Part shown: positions 44,149-53,567 of the stretch, piece after piece
How the letters are laid out: each line of letters begins with the position of its first letter
Position numbering within the stretch: position 1 is the first letter of the stretch
NCBI RefSeq assembly: GCF_900116645.1
Contig: NZ_FPBO01000003.1
Coordinates: 186,001-250,000, forward strand
Origin: Pseudoduganella namucuonensis
GTDB lineage: Bacteria > Pseudomonadota > Gammaproteobacteria > Burkholderiales > Burkholderiaceae_D
Direction of reading: 5' to 3'
DNA length: 64,000 nt
Position numbers and translations under genes: made by a program
The notes under the pieces: generated by a model
The model's database searches: none
What the model saw: only the letters and a program-made list of their open reading frames with translations
Told to the model about the DNA's origin: nothing

Positions 44149-45741
44149 TCAGTTGGTGTCGTGGCAGAGATTGCTGGCGCGGTAGGCCGCCACGAAGTCG
44201 TCGAAGCTGCCCGTCGGCGCGCGCTCGAGCTCGGCCTGTTCGGCCAGCGATTGCTTGGCCAGCGCCGTGAAATAGGCGTGCTCCGCCTCGGTGGGGGGAT
44301 GGCTGCGGAAGTAGGCGGCGTGCAGCTCGCTCTGGCGCAGGCCGAAGGCGGCGAAGGAGCCGCCGTTGGCGCGCAGTTCGCGCAGCACGCGGGCCGACGG
44401 CGTGCGGTCCGGATCGTTCAGCTTGGCGGCCTGGGCGGCCAGCGCGTCGACGTGCGCGGAGCCGCCGCGTTCGCGGTCCAGCAGCTCGGCCACCGGGCGG
44501 ATGCGTTCCAGCAGTTCGTGGCCCCAGGCCGGCAGCGACACCTCCGCGCCGTCCTTGCGCAGGGTCAGCCCGGGACGGCGGCCCTCCTTGACGGTGCGGG
44601 CGAAGTTGTCGGTGTGCACGCGGCCCTCGTCCTCGGAGATGGTCGCGCTTTGCTCCAGCGCGCAGAACAGCAGGAAGGCGTCCAGGAAGCGGCCCGTTTC
44701 GAGGCTGATGCCGACCGGTTCGAACGGGTCCACGTCCATGCAGCGCACTTCGATGTATTGCACGCCGCGCGAGCACAGCGCCTGGATCGGCCGCTCGCCG
44801 CTGCGGATCACGCGCTTGGGCCGTATCGTCGCGTAGTATTCGTTCTCGATCTGGATCACATTGGTCGACAACTGCACCCATTCGCCGTTCTGCTTGGTGC
44901 CGATGGCGGCGTACGGCTCGTAGGGCTGGTTGACCGCCTTGGTCAGCGTGGCGACGTAGCTGTCCAGGCAGTTCTCGTGCGGGCTGAGGCCGGACTGCGC
45001 GTCGTTCTGGTAGCCCAGGTCGCTCATGCGCAGGCTGGTGGCGTGCGGCAGGTAGAGGGTGTCGTCCGACAGCGTTTCGAGGCGGTGCGGCTTGCCGCGC
45101 AGGAAGCTGGACGACAGCGCCGGCGAGGCGCCGAACAAATACATCAGCAGCCAGCTGTAGCGGCGGAAATTGCGGATGGTGGCGAAGTAGCTGTCCGACT
45201 GGAAGGCCTTGGCCGACAGCTTGCGTTCGCGGTTCTCGCTCTCGTCGAGCAGGCGCCACAGGCGCTCGTCCAGCGAGTAGTTGTAATGGATGCCGGCGAT
45301 GCATTGCATGGCCTTGCCATAGCGCACCGCCAGGCCGCGCCGGTAGACGTGCTTGAGCATGCCGATGTTCGATTTGCCGTACCACGCGATGGCGATGTCC
45401 TCTTCGGACGGCAGCTGGCAGGGCATGGACTGGCTCCACAGCATCTCGTCGCCGAGCTTGCTGTAGCTGAAGCGGTGGATGCCGTCCAGCTTTTCCAGCG
45501 TGGTGGCGATGTCGTGCTCGGCCGGCGTGATGAATTCCAGCAGCGCCTCGGCGTAGTCGGTGGTGATTTCAGGATGGGTCAGCGCCGAGCCCAGGGCCGC
45601 CGGATGCGGGGTGTCCGCCAGGTGGCCGGTGGCATCCACTCGCAGGGTTTCCCGCTCTATGCCGCGCAGGCCGCCACGCAGCACCGGTAGGTGCGCCTCG
45701 TCGGCCAGCAGGGCCAGGCGGCGTGTCAAGAGATTGGACAA
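44149..45741 (-). CDS. gshA: glutamate-cysteine ligase
   Basis: GshA joins glutamate and cysteine with ATP, the first and rate-limiting step of glutathione synthesis. The protein has 530 residues from the chosen start and matches the E. coli-type family: [13 protein letters not shown] near residue 25, [19 protein letters not shown], the ISTNFIQ-like [19 protein letters not shown], and [16 protein letters not shown] chose TTG at 45741 because AGGAAG lies six bases upstream; TTG 45768 is the other option and no ATG is near. It is the promoter-proximal gene of a possible gshA-amidohydrolase-yceI set. Confidence 0.92.
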   Translation of the reverse strand: MSNLLTRRLALLADEAHLPVLRGGLRGIERETLRVDATGHLADTPHPAALGSALTHPEITTDYAEALLEFITPAEHDIATTLEKLDGIHRFSYSKLGDEMLWSQSMPCQLPSEEDIAIAWYGKSNIGMLKHVYRRGLAVRYGKAMQCIAGIHYNYSLDERLWRLLDESENRERKLSAKAFQSDSYFATIRNFRRYSWLLMYLFGASPALSSSFLRGKPHRLETLSDDTLYLPHATSLRMSDLGYQNDAQSGLSPHENCLDSYVATLTKAVNQPYEPYAAIGTKQNGEWVQLSTNVIQIENEYYATIRPKRVIRSGERPIQALCSRGVQYIEVRCMDVDPFEPVGISLETGRFLDAFLLFCALEQSATISEDEGRVHTDNFARTVKEGRRPGLTLRKDGAEVSLPAWGHELLERIRPVAELLDRERGGSAHVDALAAQAAKLNDPDRTPSARVLRELRANGGSFAAFGLRQSELHAAYFRSHPPTEAEHAYFTALAKQSLAEQAELERAPTGSFDDFVAAYRASNLCHDTN

Positions 45742-45917
45742 TTTGGTCTTCCTATTCTGGTGCAGCAATCAAGATGGATGCGAGATTAACCGAAAACGGC
45801 CAAGCGCGTCGGCGGCGGCAAAAACGATCGGATTGCTATATTAACAAAACACACGGAAGAGGGTGGAGCGGGCCCTTGGCGAGCCCGGCCGGGTCCGGCG
45901 CGGGGCCGGAGGCGGCG

Positions 45918-46739
45918 TCAGGGACGGCGTCCGCCGCTCACCCGTTCGATGCCGGCCAGGTCGCGCCAGCTCTGCACGTCAGTGTAACCCTGGGCCGCGA
46001 GCAGGGCGCGCACCGCTACCGCCTGGTCGTAGCCATGCTCCATCAGCAGCCAGCAGCGCGGCGCCAGGCGGGCCGGCGCGCCCGCGACGATGGTGCGCAA
46101 GGCGGAGAGGCCGTCGGCGAAGTCGGTCAAGGCGCCGGGGGGCTCGAAGCGCAGGTCGCCCTCGGACAGGTGGCGGTCGCCGTCGGCGATATAGGGGGGA
46201 TTGGAAACGACGAGGTCGAACCGCTCGTCGCCGACGGCGGCGTACCAGTCGCTTTCCAGCAGGCGCACGGCCACCTGGTTCAATTCGGCGTTGCCGCGCG
46301 CCACCGCCAGCGCCTCGGGGCTGACGTCCAGCGCGGTCACCGCCGCGTCCGGGCGCGCGTGCGCCAGCGACACCGCGATGGCGCCGCTGCCGGTGCCCAT
46401 GTCCAGCGCGCGGCCGGACGGCGGCAAGTGTTCGATGGCGAGTTCCACCAGCAGTTCGGTGTCCGGCCGCGGGATCAGCACGGCCGGGCCCACGTTGAAC
46501 GGCAGGCCGTAGAACTCGCGCCGGCCGACGATGTAGGCGATGGGTTCGCCGTCCAGGCGGCGCTGGATCAGGGCCGACAGGCGTTGGGCCTCGTCTTCCG
46601 TGAGCGCGCGTTCGGATTGCGTGATCAGGCCCACGCGCGTCAGGCCCAGCGCGTGACACAGCAGGATGCGGTTGTCGAGCGGGTCCAGCGGCGACTGCGC
46701 CTGCAGCTGCGCGACGGTGGCGCCGGCCGCCACCATCAT
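45918..46739 (-). CDS. prmC: peptide chain release factor N5-glutamine methyltransferase
   Basis: PrmC methylates the GGQ glutamine of release factors using S-adenosylmethionine. The 273-residue protein has the N-terminal helical domain with EPIAYIVGRREFYGLPFNVGPAVLIPRPDTELLVE, the SAM motif ALDMGTGSGAIAVSLA, and the catalytic NPPY in VVSNPPYIADGDRHL. Its substrate RF1 is encoded by prfA nearby. The start at 46739 overlaps the dsbB stop by three bases. Confidence 0.94.
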   Translation of the reverse strand: MMVAAGATVAQLQAQSPLDPLDNRILLCHALGLTRVGLITQSERALTEDEAQRLSALIQRRLDGEPIAYIVGRREFYGLPFNVGPAVLIPRPDTELLVELAIEHLPPSGRALDMGTGSGAIAVSLAHARPDAAVTALDVSPEALAVARGNAELNQVAVRLLESDWYAAVGDERFDLVVSNPPYIADGDRHLSEGDLRFEPPGALTDFADGLSALRTIVAGAPARLAPRCWLLMEHGYDQAVAVRALLAAQGYTDVQSWRDLAGIERVSGGRRP

Positions 46740-47206
46740 GCGCGGCGGCCGCGCAGCAGCGTCCAGCCCAGCGCGACCGCGAACAGGCCGAACCAGACGA
46801 ACGACCATTGCGGGATCGACAGGCCCAGGAAGCCCTCGGTGGCGTTCTCGCACAGGCCGTCGGCCTGGAACAGGAAGGGCAGGTAGGTGGCGGTGGGGAT
46901 CTTGTTGAGGATGGTTTCCATGGGGTCGATGCCGCAGGAGAAACCGGGGTGGGCCAGCACGTACAGGTGCTTGCCGGCCACGCCCAGGCCGCCCAGCGCG
47001 CCCAGCAGGCCGACGCCGGTGGCGATGGCGGGGCGCTGCATGAAGTAGCCGGCCAGGCAGGCGAAGCCGATCAGCAGGAACAGGTAGCGCTGGATCACGC
47101 ACAGCGGGCAGGGCAGCAGATCCACGACATGCTGCAGGTAAAGCGCGACGCCGATCAGGCCGAAGCAGGCCAGGGCGATGGACAAAAGCAGGGTACGTGG
47201 ATTCAT
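46736..47206 (-). CDS. dsbB: disulfide bond formation protein B
   Basis: DsbB reoxidises DsbA in the inner membrane and passes electrons to quinones. The 156-residue protein has four helices, the first redox pair in LLPCPLCVIQRYLF (Cys33, Cys36), and the second pair Cys in PGFSCGIDP and DGLCENATEG. The sequence VIQRYLF holds the Arg tied to quinone binding. The start at 47206 (MNPRTLLLS) is preferred to the longer frame. It sits between prfA and prmC. Confidence 0.92.
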   Translation of the reverse strand: MNPRTLLLSIALACFGLIGVALYLQHVVDLLPCPLCVIQRYLFLLIGFACLAGYFMQRPAIATGVGLLGALGGLGVAGKHLYVLAHPGFSCGIDPMETILNKIPTATYLPFLFQADGLCENATEGFLGLSIPQWSFVWFGLFAVALGWTLLRGRRA

Positions 47207-47301
47207 GATGAAGATCAAAGATTGAGGGCGCGCCAATTTTCGCACAAACCGGAGGCTGGAGCCTTATCCGGTCCTTAAGGCGATGCGCCGTCGGCCGCCC
47301 T

Positions 47302-47367
47302 GGGGACAGACCCGCGGCCCGAGCCCCATGCCTTGGCCGTGGCTTGTGGCGCGGAGGGGCTGTCCCC
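47302..47367. repeat. palindromic repeat element, copy B (GGGGACAGACC variant)
   Basis: GGGGACAG at 47302-47309 and CTGTCCCC at 47360-47367 are exact inverted arms. The enclosed bases align without gaps to copy A (13872-13937), sharing CAGACCCGCG, CCGAG, CCCATGCCT and GTGGCGCG. It lies between dsbB and prfA, 12 bases before the prfA stop (read on the minus strand, just after prfA). It may end prfA transcripts. Confidence 0.82.
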
Positions 47368-47378
47368 GGTTTGGCGTA

Positions 47379-48455
47379 TTAATCCCCCAGCGCCGCCAGC
47401 AGCTCGGCCTGGTGTTCGGCGGCCAACGCGTTGGTCAGCTCGCTCAGGTCGCCGTCCATGATGAAGTCCAGCTTGTACAGCGTGAGGTTGATGCGGTGGT
47501 CCGTCATGCGCCCCTGCGGGTAGTTGTAGGTGCGGATGCGCTCGCTGCGGTCGCCCGAGCCGATCAGGCTCTTGCGGGTGGCGGCCTCCTTCGACTGCTG
47601 CTCGCGCAGCTGCACGTCCTTGATGCGCGCCGCCAGCACCTTCATGGCCTGGGCCTTGTTCTTGTGCTGCGAGCGGTCGTCCTGGCACTCGACCACGATG
47701 CCGGTCGGCAGGTGGGTCAGGCGCACGGCCGAGTCCGTCTTGTTGATGTGCTGGCCGCCGGCACCGGACGCGCGGAAGGTATCGATGCGCAGGTCGGCCG
47801 GGTTGATGTGCACGTCCTCCACCTCGTCCGCCTCCGGCATTACCGCCACCGTGCAGGCCGAAGTGTGGATGCGGCCCTGCGTCTCGGTGGCCGGCACGCG
47901 CTGCACGCGGTGGCCGCCCGATTCGAACTTCAGCTTGGAATACACGCCGTTGCCCACCAGGCGCACGATGACCTCGCGGTAGCCGCCCAGGTCGGACGCC
48001 GATTCGGACACCATCTCCACCTGCCAGCGGTTGCGCTCGGCGAAGCGGGTGTACATGCGCAGCAGGTCGCCGGCGAACAGCGCGGACTCGTCGCCGCCGG
48101 TGCCGGCGCGGATCTCCAGGAAGATGTTGCGCTCGTCGTTGGCGTCCTTGGGCAGCAGCATCTTCTGCAGTTCCATCTCCAGCGCGGCCAGGCGCTCCTT
48201 GCCGGCCTCGATCTCCTCCTGCGCGAACTCCTTCATTTCCGGATCGGACAGCATGGCTTGCGCCTCGGCGATGTCGCCCTGCGCGCCCAGGTAGTCCTTG
48301 TACAGCGCGACCAGCGGACCGAGCTCGGCGTGCTCGCGCGTCATTTTGCGGTAGCTGTCCATGTTGGCGGTGGCGCCTTCGGACATCAGCAGTTCGTCGA
48401 GTTCGTCCAGGCGGTTGGCCAATTGGTCCAGCTTGGCCAGCATTGATGGTTTCAT
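47379..48455 (-). CDS. prfA: peptide chain release factor 1
   Basis: RF1 reads UAA and UAG and triggers peptide release. The 358-residue protein has the codon-reading tripeptide Pro-Ala-Thr in [14 protein letters not shown] and the catalytic GGQ in [19 protein letters not shown]; this glutamine is the PrmC target. The length is standard. It follows hemA on the same strand (84-base gap), the conserved hemA-prfA pairing. Confidence 0.97.
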   Translation of the reverse strand: MKPSMLAKLDQLANRLDELDELLMSEGATANMDSYRKMTREHAELGPLVALYKDYLGAQGDIAEAQAMLSDPEMKEFAQEEIEAGKERLAALEMELQKMLLPKDANDERNIFLEIRAGTGGDESALFAGDLLRMYTRFAERNRWQVEMVSESASDLGGYREVIVRLVGNGVYSKLKFESGGHRVQRVPATETQGRIHTSACTVAVMPEADEVEDVHINPADLRIDTFRASGAGGQHINKTDSAVRLTHLPTGIVVECQDDRSQHKNKAQAMKVLAARIKDVQLREQQSKEAATRKSLIGSGDRSERIRTYNYPQGRMTDHRINLTLYKLDFIMDGDLSELTNALAAEHQAELLAALGD

Positions 48456-48539
48456 GGGCTATCTTTTCTAAGGCGTTGGGGATGCCCCGGGCGGGGGCGG
48501 GCGTGCTTCGGTGGCGCGGACGCGCCGGATCGGACGCAG

Positions 48540-49814
48540 CTAACGGCGGCCGCGGAACAGCTGCGGCAGCAGCGTGGCCAGGTGGGCGCGCTCGTCGCCC
48601 TGGGCGCGGTGCAGCGCCTGCTGCGGGCCGTGCATGAACTTGGCGGTCAGGCCCTTGGACAGCGCCTCCAGCACGGCGTCGACGTCCTCGCCCTTGGCCA
48701 GCATCTTGCGCGCGCGCTCCAGCTCCAGCTGGCGCATGGCCTCGCCGCTCTCCTGCAGGCTCTGGATGACGGGCACCACGGCGCGGTCGTCGATCCAGTG
48801 CATGAAGGACTGGACCCGGGTCTCGATGATGGCCTCGGCCTGCGCGACGGCGGCCTGGCGGTTCTCCATGCCGGTCTGCACCACCTTGCCGAGGTCGTCC
48901 ACGGTGTACAGGAACACGTCGTTCAATCGGCCCACCTCCGGCTCGATGTCGCGCGGCACGGCCAGGTCGACCATGAACATGGGCTTGTGGCGGCGCGCCT
49001 TGACGGCCCGCTCCACCATGCCCAGGCCGATCAGCGGCAGCGACGAGGCGGTGCAGGACACCACGATGTCGTACTGGTGCAGCTTGTCCTGCAGCTCGGC
49101 CAGGCGCATGGCCTTGGCGCTGAAGCGGTGCGCCAGCTGCTCGCCGCGCTCCATGGTGCGGTTGGCGATGGTGACGCTTTTCGGATTCTGCGCCGCGAAG
49201 TGGGTGGCGCACAGCTCGATCATCTCGCCGGCGCCGATGAACAGCACGTTCTGCTCGGCCAGCTTGTCGAAGATGCGTTGCGACAGGCGCACGGCGGCGG
49301 CCGCCATGGACACGCTGTGGGCGCCGATCTCGGTGGTGCTGCGCACCTCCTTGGCCACCGAGAAGCTGCGCTGGAACAGCTGGTGCAGGTAGGTGCCCAG
49401 GCCGCCCGCCTCCTCGGCGGTGCGGATCGCGTCCTTGATCTGGCCCAGGATCTGCGTTTCGCCCAGCACCATCGAGTCCAGCCCGGAGGCGACGCGGAAG
49501 GTGTGGCGCACGGCGTCGTGCTGGGGCAGCATGTACAGGTGCGGCCGCAGTTCGGCGTAGTTCAGCTTGTGGAAGTCGGCCAGGAAATGCGCGCCGGCGT
49601 CCAGCGGATTGGCGACCTGGCTGGCCGCGTACAGCTCGGTGCGGTTGCAGGTGGACAGGATGGCCGCCTCGTCGGCGCCGCCCGGCGCGATGCGCTCGAA
49701 CCAGGCCCGCGCCGCCACCACGGCCTGACCCAACTGGTCGGGCGCGAACGCCAGCTGTTCGCGCAGCGACACTGGGGCGGTGGTGTGGTTGAGGCCGACG
49801 GCAAGCAGTTGCAT
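48540..49814 (-). CDS. hemA: glutamyl-tRNA reductase
   Basis: HemA reduces glutamyl-tRNA to glutamate-1-semialdehyde, the first step of C5 haem synthesis. The 424-residue protein has the catalytic Cys in [15 protein letters not shown] (near residue 57), the NADPH part [20 protein letters not shown], and [23 protein letters not shown] [19 protein letters not shown]. The C-terminal dimerisation helix is present. The start at 49814 gives [19 protein letters not shown], the family N-terminus. It heads the hemA-prfA group. Confidence 0.97.
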   Translation of the reverse strand: MQLLAVGLNHTTAPVSLREQLAFAPDQLGQAVVAARAWFERIAPGGADEAAILSTCNRTELYAASQVANPLDAGAHFLADFHKLNYAELRPHLYMLPQHDAVRHTFRVASGLDSMVLGETQILGQIKDAIRTAEEAGGLGTYLHQLFQRSFSVAKEVRSTTEIGAHSVSMAAAAVRLSQRIFDKLAEQNVLFIGAGEMIELCATHFAAQNPKSVTIANRTMERGEQLAHRFSAKAMRLAELQDKLHQYDIVVSCTASSLPLIGLGMVERAVKARRHKPMFMVDLAVPRDIEPEVGRLNDVFLYTVDDLGKVVQTGMENRQAAVAQAEAIIETRVQSFMHWIDDRAVVPVIQSLQESGEAMRQLELERARKMLAKGEDVDAVLEALSKGLTAKFMHGPQQALHRAQGDERAHLATLLPQLFRGRR

Positions 49815-49942
49815 TTCGGTGTGGGTGGGGTAGGCGTTAGCGGTGATTATACCGTGATGCGCCCGACGGCAGCGGCGGGCGGGGCGTTAAGCCGGTCCCG
49901 CCCCCATATAGTCGCTATAACGCCGCGCCGCGCCATGGCCAT

Positions 49943-49995
49943 AAGCGAACTGAGCCCCATTTGGGGCCTGGCCCCAAATGGGGCTCAGTTCGCTT
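49943..49995. repeat. perfect 25-bp inverted repeat between an orphan regulator and hemA
   Basis: Arms at 49943-49967 and 49971-49995 are exact inverted copies of 25 bases with the three-base loop CTG. The arm sequence (AAGCGAACTGAGCCCCATTT...) differs from the GGGGTCAGACC family. It begins at the last base of the regulator's stop codon. It would make a very stable hairpin in either direction and may act as a terminator, although no T-run follows. Confidence 0.85.
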
Positions 49996-50684
49996 CAGGC
50001 GCCCAGTTTCTCCAGGCGGTAGCCATAGCTGTATACGGGCACCAGGCGGAAGCCGTTCTCCGGCTTGAGCTGCAGCTTGTTGCGCACGCGCGAGACGTGG
50101 GTGTCCATGGTGCGCGACGGGATGGCGGTCTCGCGTATCCACACCGCCTCGTGGATGTAGGCGCGCGACAGCGGGCGGCCGATGTTGCGGAAAAACAGCA
50201 GCGCCAGCGAGAATTCCTTGTGCGTGACGTCCAGCACGGAGCCGTCCATCAGCAGCCGGCCGGGCCGCGTTTCAAACACATACTGGCCGAATTGCAGCTG
50301 TTCGGCGCCGTTTTGCGTGGGATAGGAACGGCGCAGCAGCGCCTGCACGCGCGCCAGCATCTCGCTGCGGCGCAGCGGCTTGATCATGTAGTCGTCGGCG
50401 CCCGCCGCCAGGCCGTCCACGATGTCGTCCTCGCCGGCGCTGGTGGCCAGGAACAGCACGGGCGCCTTGTCCGGCATCTTCTCGCGGGCGCGCCGCACCA
50501 CCTCGGCGCCGTCCATGTCCTCCACCTGCCAGTCCATGACCAGCATGTCGTAGCTGTCCTTGCGCATGTGGGCCAGCAAGTCCTTGCCAGTCTGGAAACC
50601 GTGGCACAGGTGGCCGGCCGAGGTCAGCACCTGGCAGATCAGGTCCGATTGGGTCCGGTCGTTGTCTAAAACTACGATTCTCAT
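49995..50684 (-). CDS. OmpR-family response regulator without adjacent kinase
   Basis: This 229-residue protein has an N-terminal receiver (MRIVVLDNDRTQSDLI; phospho-acceptor Asp in YDMLVMDWQVEDMDG; Lys in YMIKPLRR) and a C-terminal winged helix (FSLALLFFRNIGRPLSRAYIHEAVW...SRTMDTHVSRVRNKLQL...YSYGYRL). No histidine kinase gene is adjacent, so it is an orphan here. The gene ends at a perfect 25-bp hairpin before hemA. The 226 bases upstream are AT-rich and include the start region of the divergent gene at 50911. Confidence 0.9.
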   Translation of the reverse strand: MRIVVLDNDRTQSDLICQVLTSAGHLCHGFQTGKDLLAHMRKDSYDMLVMDWQVEDMDGAEVVRRAREKMPDKAPVLFLATSAGEDDIVDGLAAGADDYMIKPLRRSEMLARVQALLRRSYPTQNGAEQLQFGQYVFETRPGRLLMDGSVLDVTHKEFSLALLFFRNIGRPLSRAYIHEAVWIRETAIPSRTMDTHVSRVRNKLQLKPENGFRLVPVYSYGYRLEKLGA

Positions 50685-50910
50685 GATTTGGCGTTCGCAA
50701 TCGGTAACGGAGTCTCGCTTACCGTGCGGGTTAATGTGGTAACAGAAAGTAAGGCAATTTTACAAGGTTCGGATGCCTAAGCCGTCAACTTTTTTCCAAT
50801 GGGAATTAAATGATTACTTTAGCAAACTCGCCGCACCATCACACGGTACACTGTAAAAACCGCCTTTTCAATGGCCTTTGGTACAATTGCCCGCATCACG
50901 AAAAGTCACC

Positions 50911-51417
50911 ATGTTTACCAAAAAAGCCACCGAATGGACCCTGGTACCCTCGTCCGAGCCTGAGATCGCGGAGGTGCGCGCGCGTTGCCGCCGCCTGGTG
51001 CAGCGGCGCGCGGCGGTGTCGGCCGGCATCTCCGCCGTGCCCTTGCCGGGGCTGGACGTCGTGACCGACCTGCGCCTGTTCTCGGTGCTGATCGACGACA
51101 TCAACCGCGAGTTCGGCCTCACGCCGGAGCAGGTCGAGCGCATGCGGCCGGAACTGAAGGTGCGCGCCTACGAGGCGGCCGTCAGCGTGGGCGGCACGAT
51201 GGTGGGGAAATACATCACGAAGGAATTGCTGCTGCGGCTGGTGCAGCGCGGCGCGGGCACGGTGGTGGCCAAGCAGGCCAGCCGTTTCGTGCCGCTGGCG
51301 GGACAGGCGGCGTCGGCCGCGATCGGCTTTTTCGCCTTCCGCCAGATCGGCTACCAGCATGTGGAGGCCTGCGCCAAGGTGGCGCAGAGCTTGATGGCGG
51401 CCCCGGGCAAATCCTAG
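50911..51417 (+). CDS. small membrane-associated protein resembling DUF697/EcsC-type domains
   Basis: This 168-residue protein has an N-terminal soluble part (EWTLVPSSEPEIAEVRARCRRLVQRRAA). It then has a hydrophobic helix with small residues and Pro (VSAGISAVPLPGLDVVTDLRLFSVLI), like DUF697, and a C-terminal Ala/Gly-rich helix pair (LAGQAASAAIGFFAFRQIGY). The function is unknown. The start ATG 50911 is preferred to an upstream non-ATG start. It converges with minE. Confidence 0.62.
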   Translation: MFTKKATEWTLVPSSEPEIAEVRARCRRLVQRRAAVSAGISAVPLPGLDVVTDLRLFSVLIDDINREFGLTPEQVERMRPELKVRAYEAAVSVGGTMVGKYITKELLLRLVQRGAGTVVAKQASRFVPLAGQAASAAIGFFAFRQIGYQHVEACAKVAQSLMAAPGKS

Positions 51418-51437
51418 GGCGCCGCTTGGTTCCGGAC

Positions 51438-51689
51438 TCAGGCGTCCGGCAGCACCACGTTCACGTCCAGCACCTCCAGGTTGCCCTGGCGGTCCAGCGA
51501 GATTTTGATGTCGTCCGCGTTCACCTTGGTGTACTTGGAGATCACTTCGATCAGTTCCTTGTGCAGCGCTGGCAGGAAATCAGGACCGGCGCGGCCGTTG
51601 CGTTCGCGCGCGATGATGATCTGCAGCCTTTCCTTGGCGGCGGTGGCCGTCTTGGGCTTGGACGGGAACAGAAAAGACAGCAGGGCCAT
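51438..51689 (-). CDS. minE: cell division topological specificity factor MinE
   Basis: MinE stimulates MinD ATPase and drives pole-to-pole oscillation so that division occurs at mid-cell. The 83-residue protein has the membrane/MinD-binding N-terminus ([30 protein letters not shown]) and the topological specificity part ([35 protein letters not shown]). The start at 51689 lies one base after the minD stop. It is the last gene of minCDE. Confidence 0.95.
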   Translation of the reverse strand: MALLSFLFPSKPKTATAAKERLQIIIARERNGRAGPDFLPALHKELIEVISKYTKVNADDIKISLDRQGNLEVLDVNVVLPDA

Positions 51690-51690
51690 A

Positions 51691-52506
51691 TCACTTGCCT
51701 CCGAAAATGCGCTGCAGCAGGCCGGGCTTTTCGTAATTGGTAAAGCGCAGCGGCAATTCCTGGCCCAGGAACCGCGACACCACATCCTCGTAGGCCTCGG
51801 CCACGTCGGTCCCCTTGAAGTGGATCGCCGGGTTGCCCTGGTTGGAGGCGTGCAGCACCGATTCCGACTCCGGAATGATGCCGATCAGCGGGATGCGCAG
51901 GATTTCCTGCACGTCCTGGTAGGACAGCATTTCATCGGCTTCCACGCGTTTCGGCGAGTAGCGGGTGATCAGCAGGTGTTCCTTGACCGGCTCGCCGCCC
52001 GACTGGGCGCGGCGCGACTTGGCCTGGATGATGCCCAGGATGCGGTCCGAATCGCGCACGGACGACACTTCCGGGTTGGTGACGATCAGCGCCTCGTCGG
52101 CGAAGGTCAGCGCCATCAGCGCGCCGTGCTCGATGCCGGCCGGCGAATCGCAGATGATGTATTCGAAGCCCATGTTGATCAGCTCGTGCAGCACCGCCTC
52201 CACGCCGTCCTCGGACAGCGCGTCCTTGTCGCGCGTCTGCGAGGCGGGCAGGATGAACAGGTTGTCGCAGTGCTTGTCCTTGATCAGGGCCTGGGTCAGC
52301 GAGGCTTCCTTGTTGATGACGTTGATCAGGTCGTACACCACGCGGCGTTCGCAGCCCATGATCAGGTCGAGATTGCGCAGGCCGACGTCGAAGTCGATCA
52401 CCACGGTCTTGTGGCCACGCAGGGCCAGGCCGGACGAGAAGCTGGCGCTGGAAGTCGTCTTGCCGACACCGCCCTTGCCGGACGTTACAACGATAATTCT
52501 TGCCAC
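51691..52506 (-). CDS. minD: septum site-determining ATPase MinD
   Basis: This 271-residue ParA-like ATPase recruits MinC to the membrane. It has the deviant Walker A ([14 protein letters not shown]), [17 protein letters not shown], and [18 protein letters not shown]. The C-terminus ends in an amphipathic membrane-targeting helix ([12 protein letters not shown]). It lies 29 bases after minC and one base before minE. Confidence 0.96.
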   Translation of the reverse strand: MARIIVVTSGKGGVGKTTSSASFSSGLALRGHKTVVIDFDVGLRNLDLIMGCERRVVYDLINVINKEASLTQALIKDKHCDNLFILPASQTRDKDALSEDGVEAVLHELINMGFEYIICDSPAGIEHGALMALTFADEALIVTNPEVSSVRDSDRILGIIQAKSRRAQSGGEPVKEHLLITRYSPKRVEADEMLSYQDVQEILRIPLIGIIPESESVLHASNQGNPAIHFKGTDVAEAYEDVVSRFLGQELPLRFTNYEKPGLLQRIFGGK

Positions 52507-52535
52507 AAAAGTAATCCTTTTCCGAAAGCTGAGCT

Positions 52536-53303
52536 TTATGCGCGAGTTGGTGAATTGACCGATAGTATATCGATTCGGTCTCCGACCAGGCTGATTTGTG
52601 TGGGCTTGCGTGCGTGTTCGGCCGGGAAACCCTCTTCAAAAGTGCTGTAAACGCCGGCAATCGACACCAACTCCGGCTGCATGGACAGGGCGAAGATGCG
52701 CGCGCTGGCGTTGCCGGAGGCGCCCGCCAAGGCGCGGCCGTTGAGCGTGTTGTAGACGTGGATGCTGCCGTCGGCGATGATCTCGGCGCCGTTGTTGACC
52801 ACGGCCGTCACGATCAGGTCGCCGCGCGAATAGATGCGCTGGCCGGCGCGGACCGGGGTGTCGATGATCACGGTGTCGGCGGCGGCGGCCGCGGCCGTCG
52901 CGGGCGGCGCCGGCGCGGCGGCGGGCGTCTGGACAGGGGCCGGCGCCGGTTCGGCCGCTGCGGCGGGGGCTTCCTCGTCGCGCTTGCCGGTGTCGATGGA
53001 CAGGCCCTGGGCCAGGATTTCCTCGACCATGTCCGGCGCGGCGTTGCGCACGGCCACCGGGTTCAGGCGGTATTTCTTCAGCAGGGCGATGGTGCTGGCC
53101 CAGTCCATGCGTTCGCAGCCGGGGGCCAGCGAGCCGACGTCGATCACGGCCAGGTCGCCCTCGAAGAAGTCGGGCACGCCGCCGGTCATTTCATTCAGGG
53201 CCGCGTCCATCGCGATGCCATCCGAGGTGTACAGGATGGCGGAGACGGCGACAACGGTGGAAATCTTGATTTCGATGGGCTTGTGGAACGGGCTTTTGGA
53301 CAT
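52536..53303 (-). CDS. minC: septum site-determining protein MinC
   Basis: MinC blocks FtsZ assembly away from mid-cell. The 255-residue protein has the N-terminal FtsZ-interacting domain (about 1-105; [17 protein letters not shown]), a long Ala/Pro-rich linker ([21 protein letters not shown]), and the C-terminal beta-helix ([48 protein letters not shown]). It opens minCDE. Its linker is longer than in E. coli, as is often seen in related bacteria. Confidence 0.95.
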   Translation of the reverse strand: MSKSPFHKPIEIKISTVVAVSAILYTSDGIAMDAALNEMTGGVPDFFEGDLAVIDVGSLAPGCERMDWASTIALLKKYRLNPVAVRNAAPDMVEEILAQGLSIDTGKRDEEAPAAAAEPAPAPVQTPAAAPAPPATAAAAAADTVIIDTPVRAGQRIYSRGDLIVTAVVNNGAEIIADGSIHVYNTLNGRALAGASGNASARIFALSMQPELVSIAGVYSTFEEGFPAEHARKPTQISLVGDRIDILSVNSPTRA

Positions 53304-53461
53304 AAAACGATCTAGCGATCAATAAAAGGGAGTCTGCTTGGCGGCCCGCGGCCGTGCTTGCCCACAGGCTCAAGCATTTTACTGTGGTTGGCGCAGAAAT
53401 GGGAGTGCCTTTTTATTAATCAAATCGCGGGGGGAGGCAGGAACGGCGGGGTGTTGACGCC

Positions 53462-53560
53462 GCTGACGCCGCTTTGGGGTCAGACCCCAAAGCGGCGTCA
53501 GCAGTTATCGCTTCGGGGATTCGGCGTCCCCGTCAGACCCGAAGCGGTGTCAGCAGTTAT
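53462..53560. repeat. palindromic repeat element, copy C (GGGGTCAGACC family, compound)
   Basis: The region has two hairpins. Arms 53462-53481 and 53483-53502 are exact 20-base inverted copies around a single base. GCTTCGGG at 53510-53517 pairs with CCCGAAGC at 53538-53545. Each ends in nearly the same 18-mer, at 53491-53508 and 53543-53560 (one mismatch), ending GTCAGCAGTTAT. It lies between minC and the metE end and may terminate metE. Confidence 0.85.
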
Positions 53561-53567
53561 GGCGTGC

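Noticed and set aside
42367..45690. Open frame of 1107 codons on the plus strand
   Set aside because: It runs antisense to yceI, the amidohydrolase and gshA, all strongly supported.
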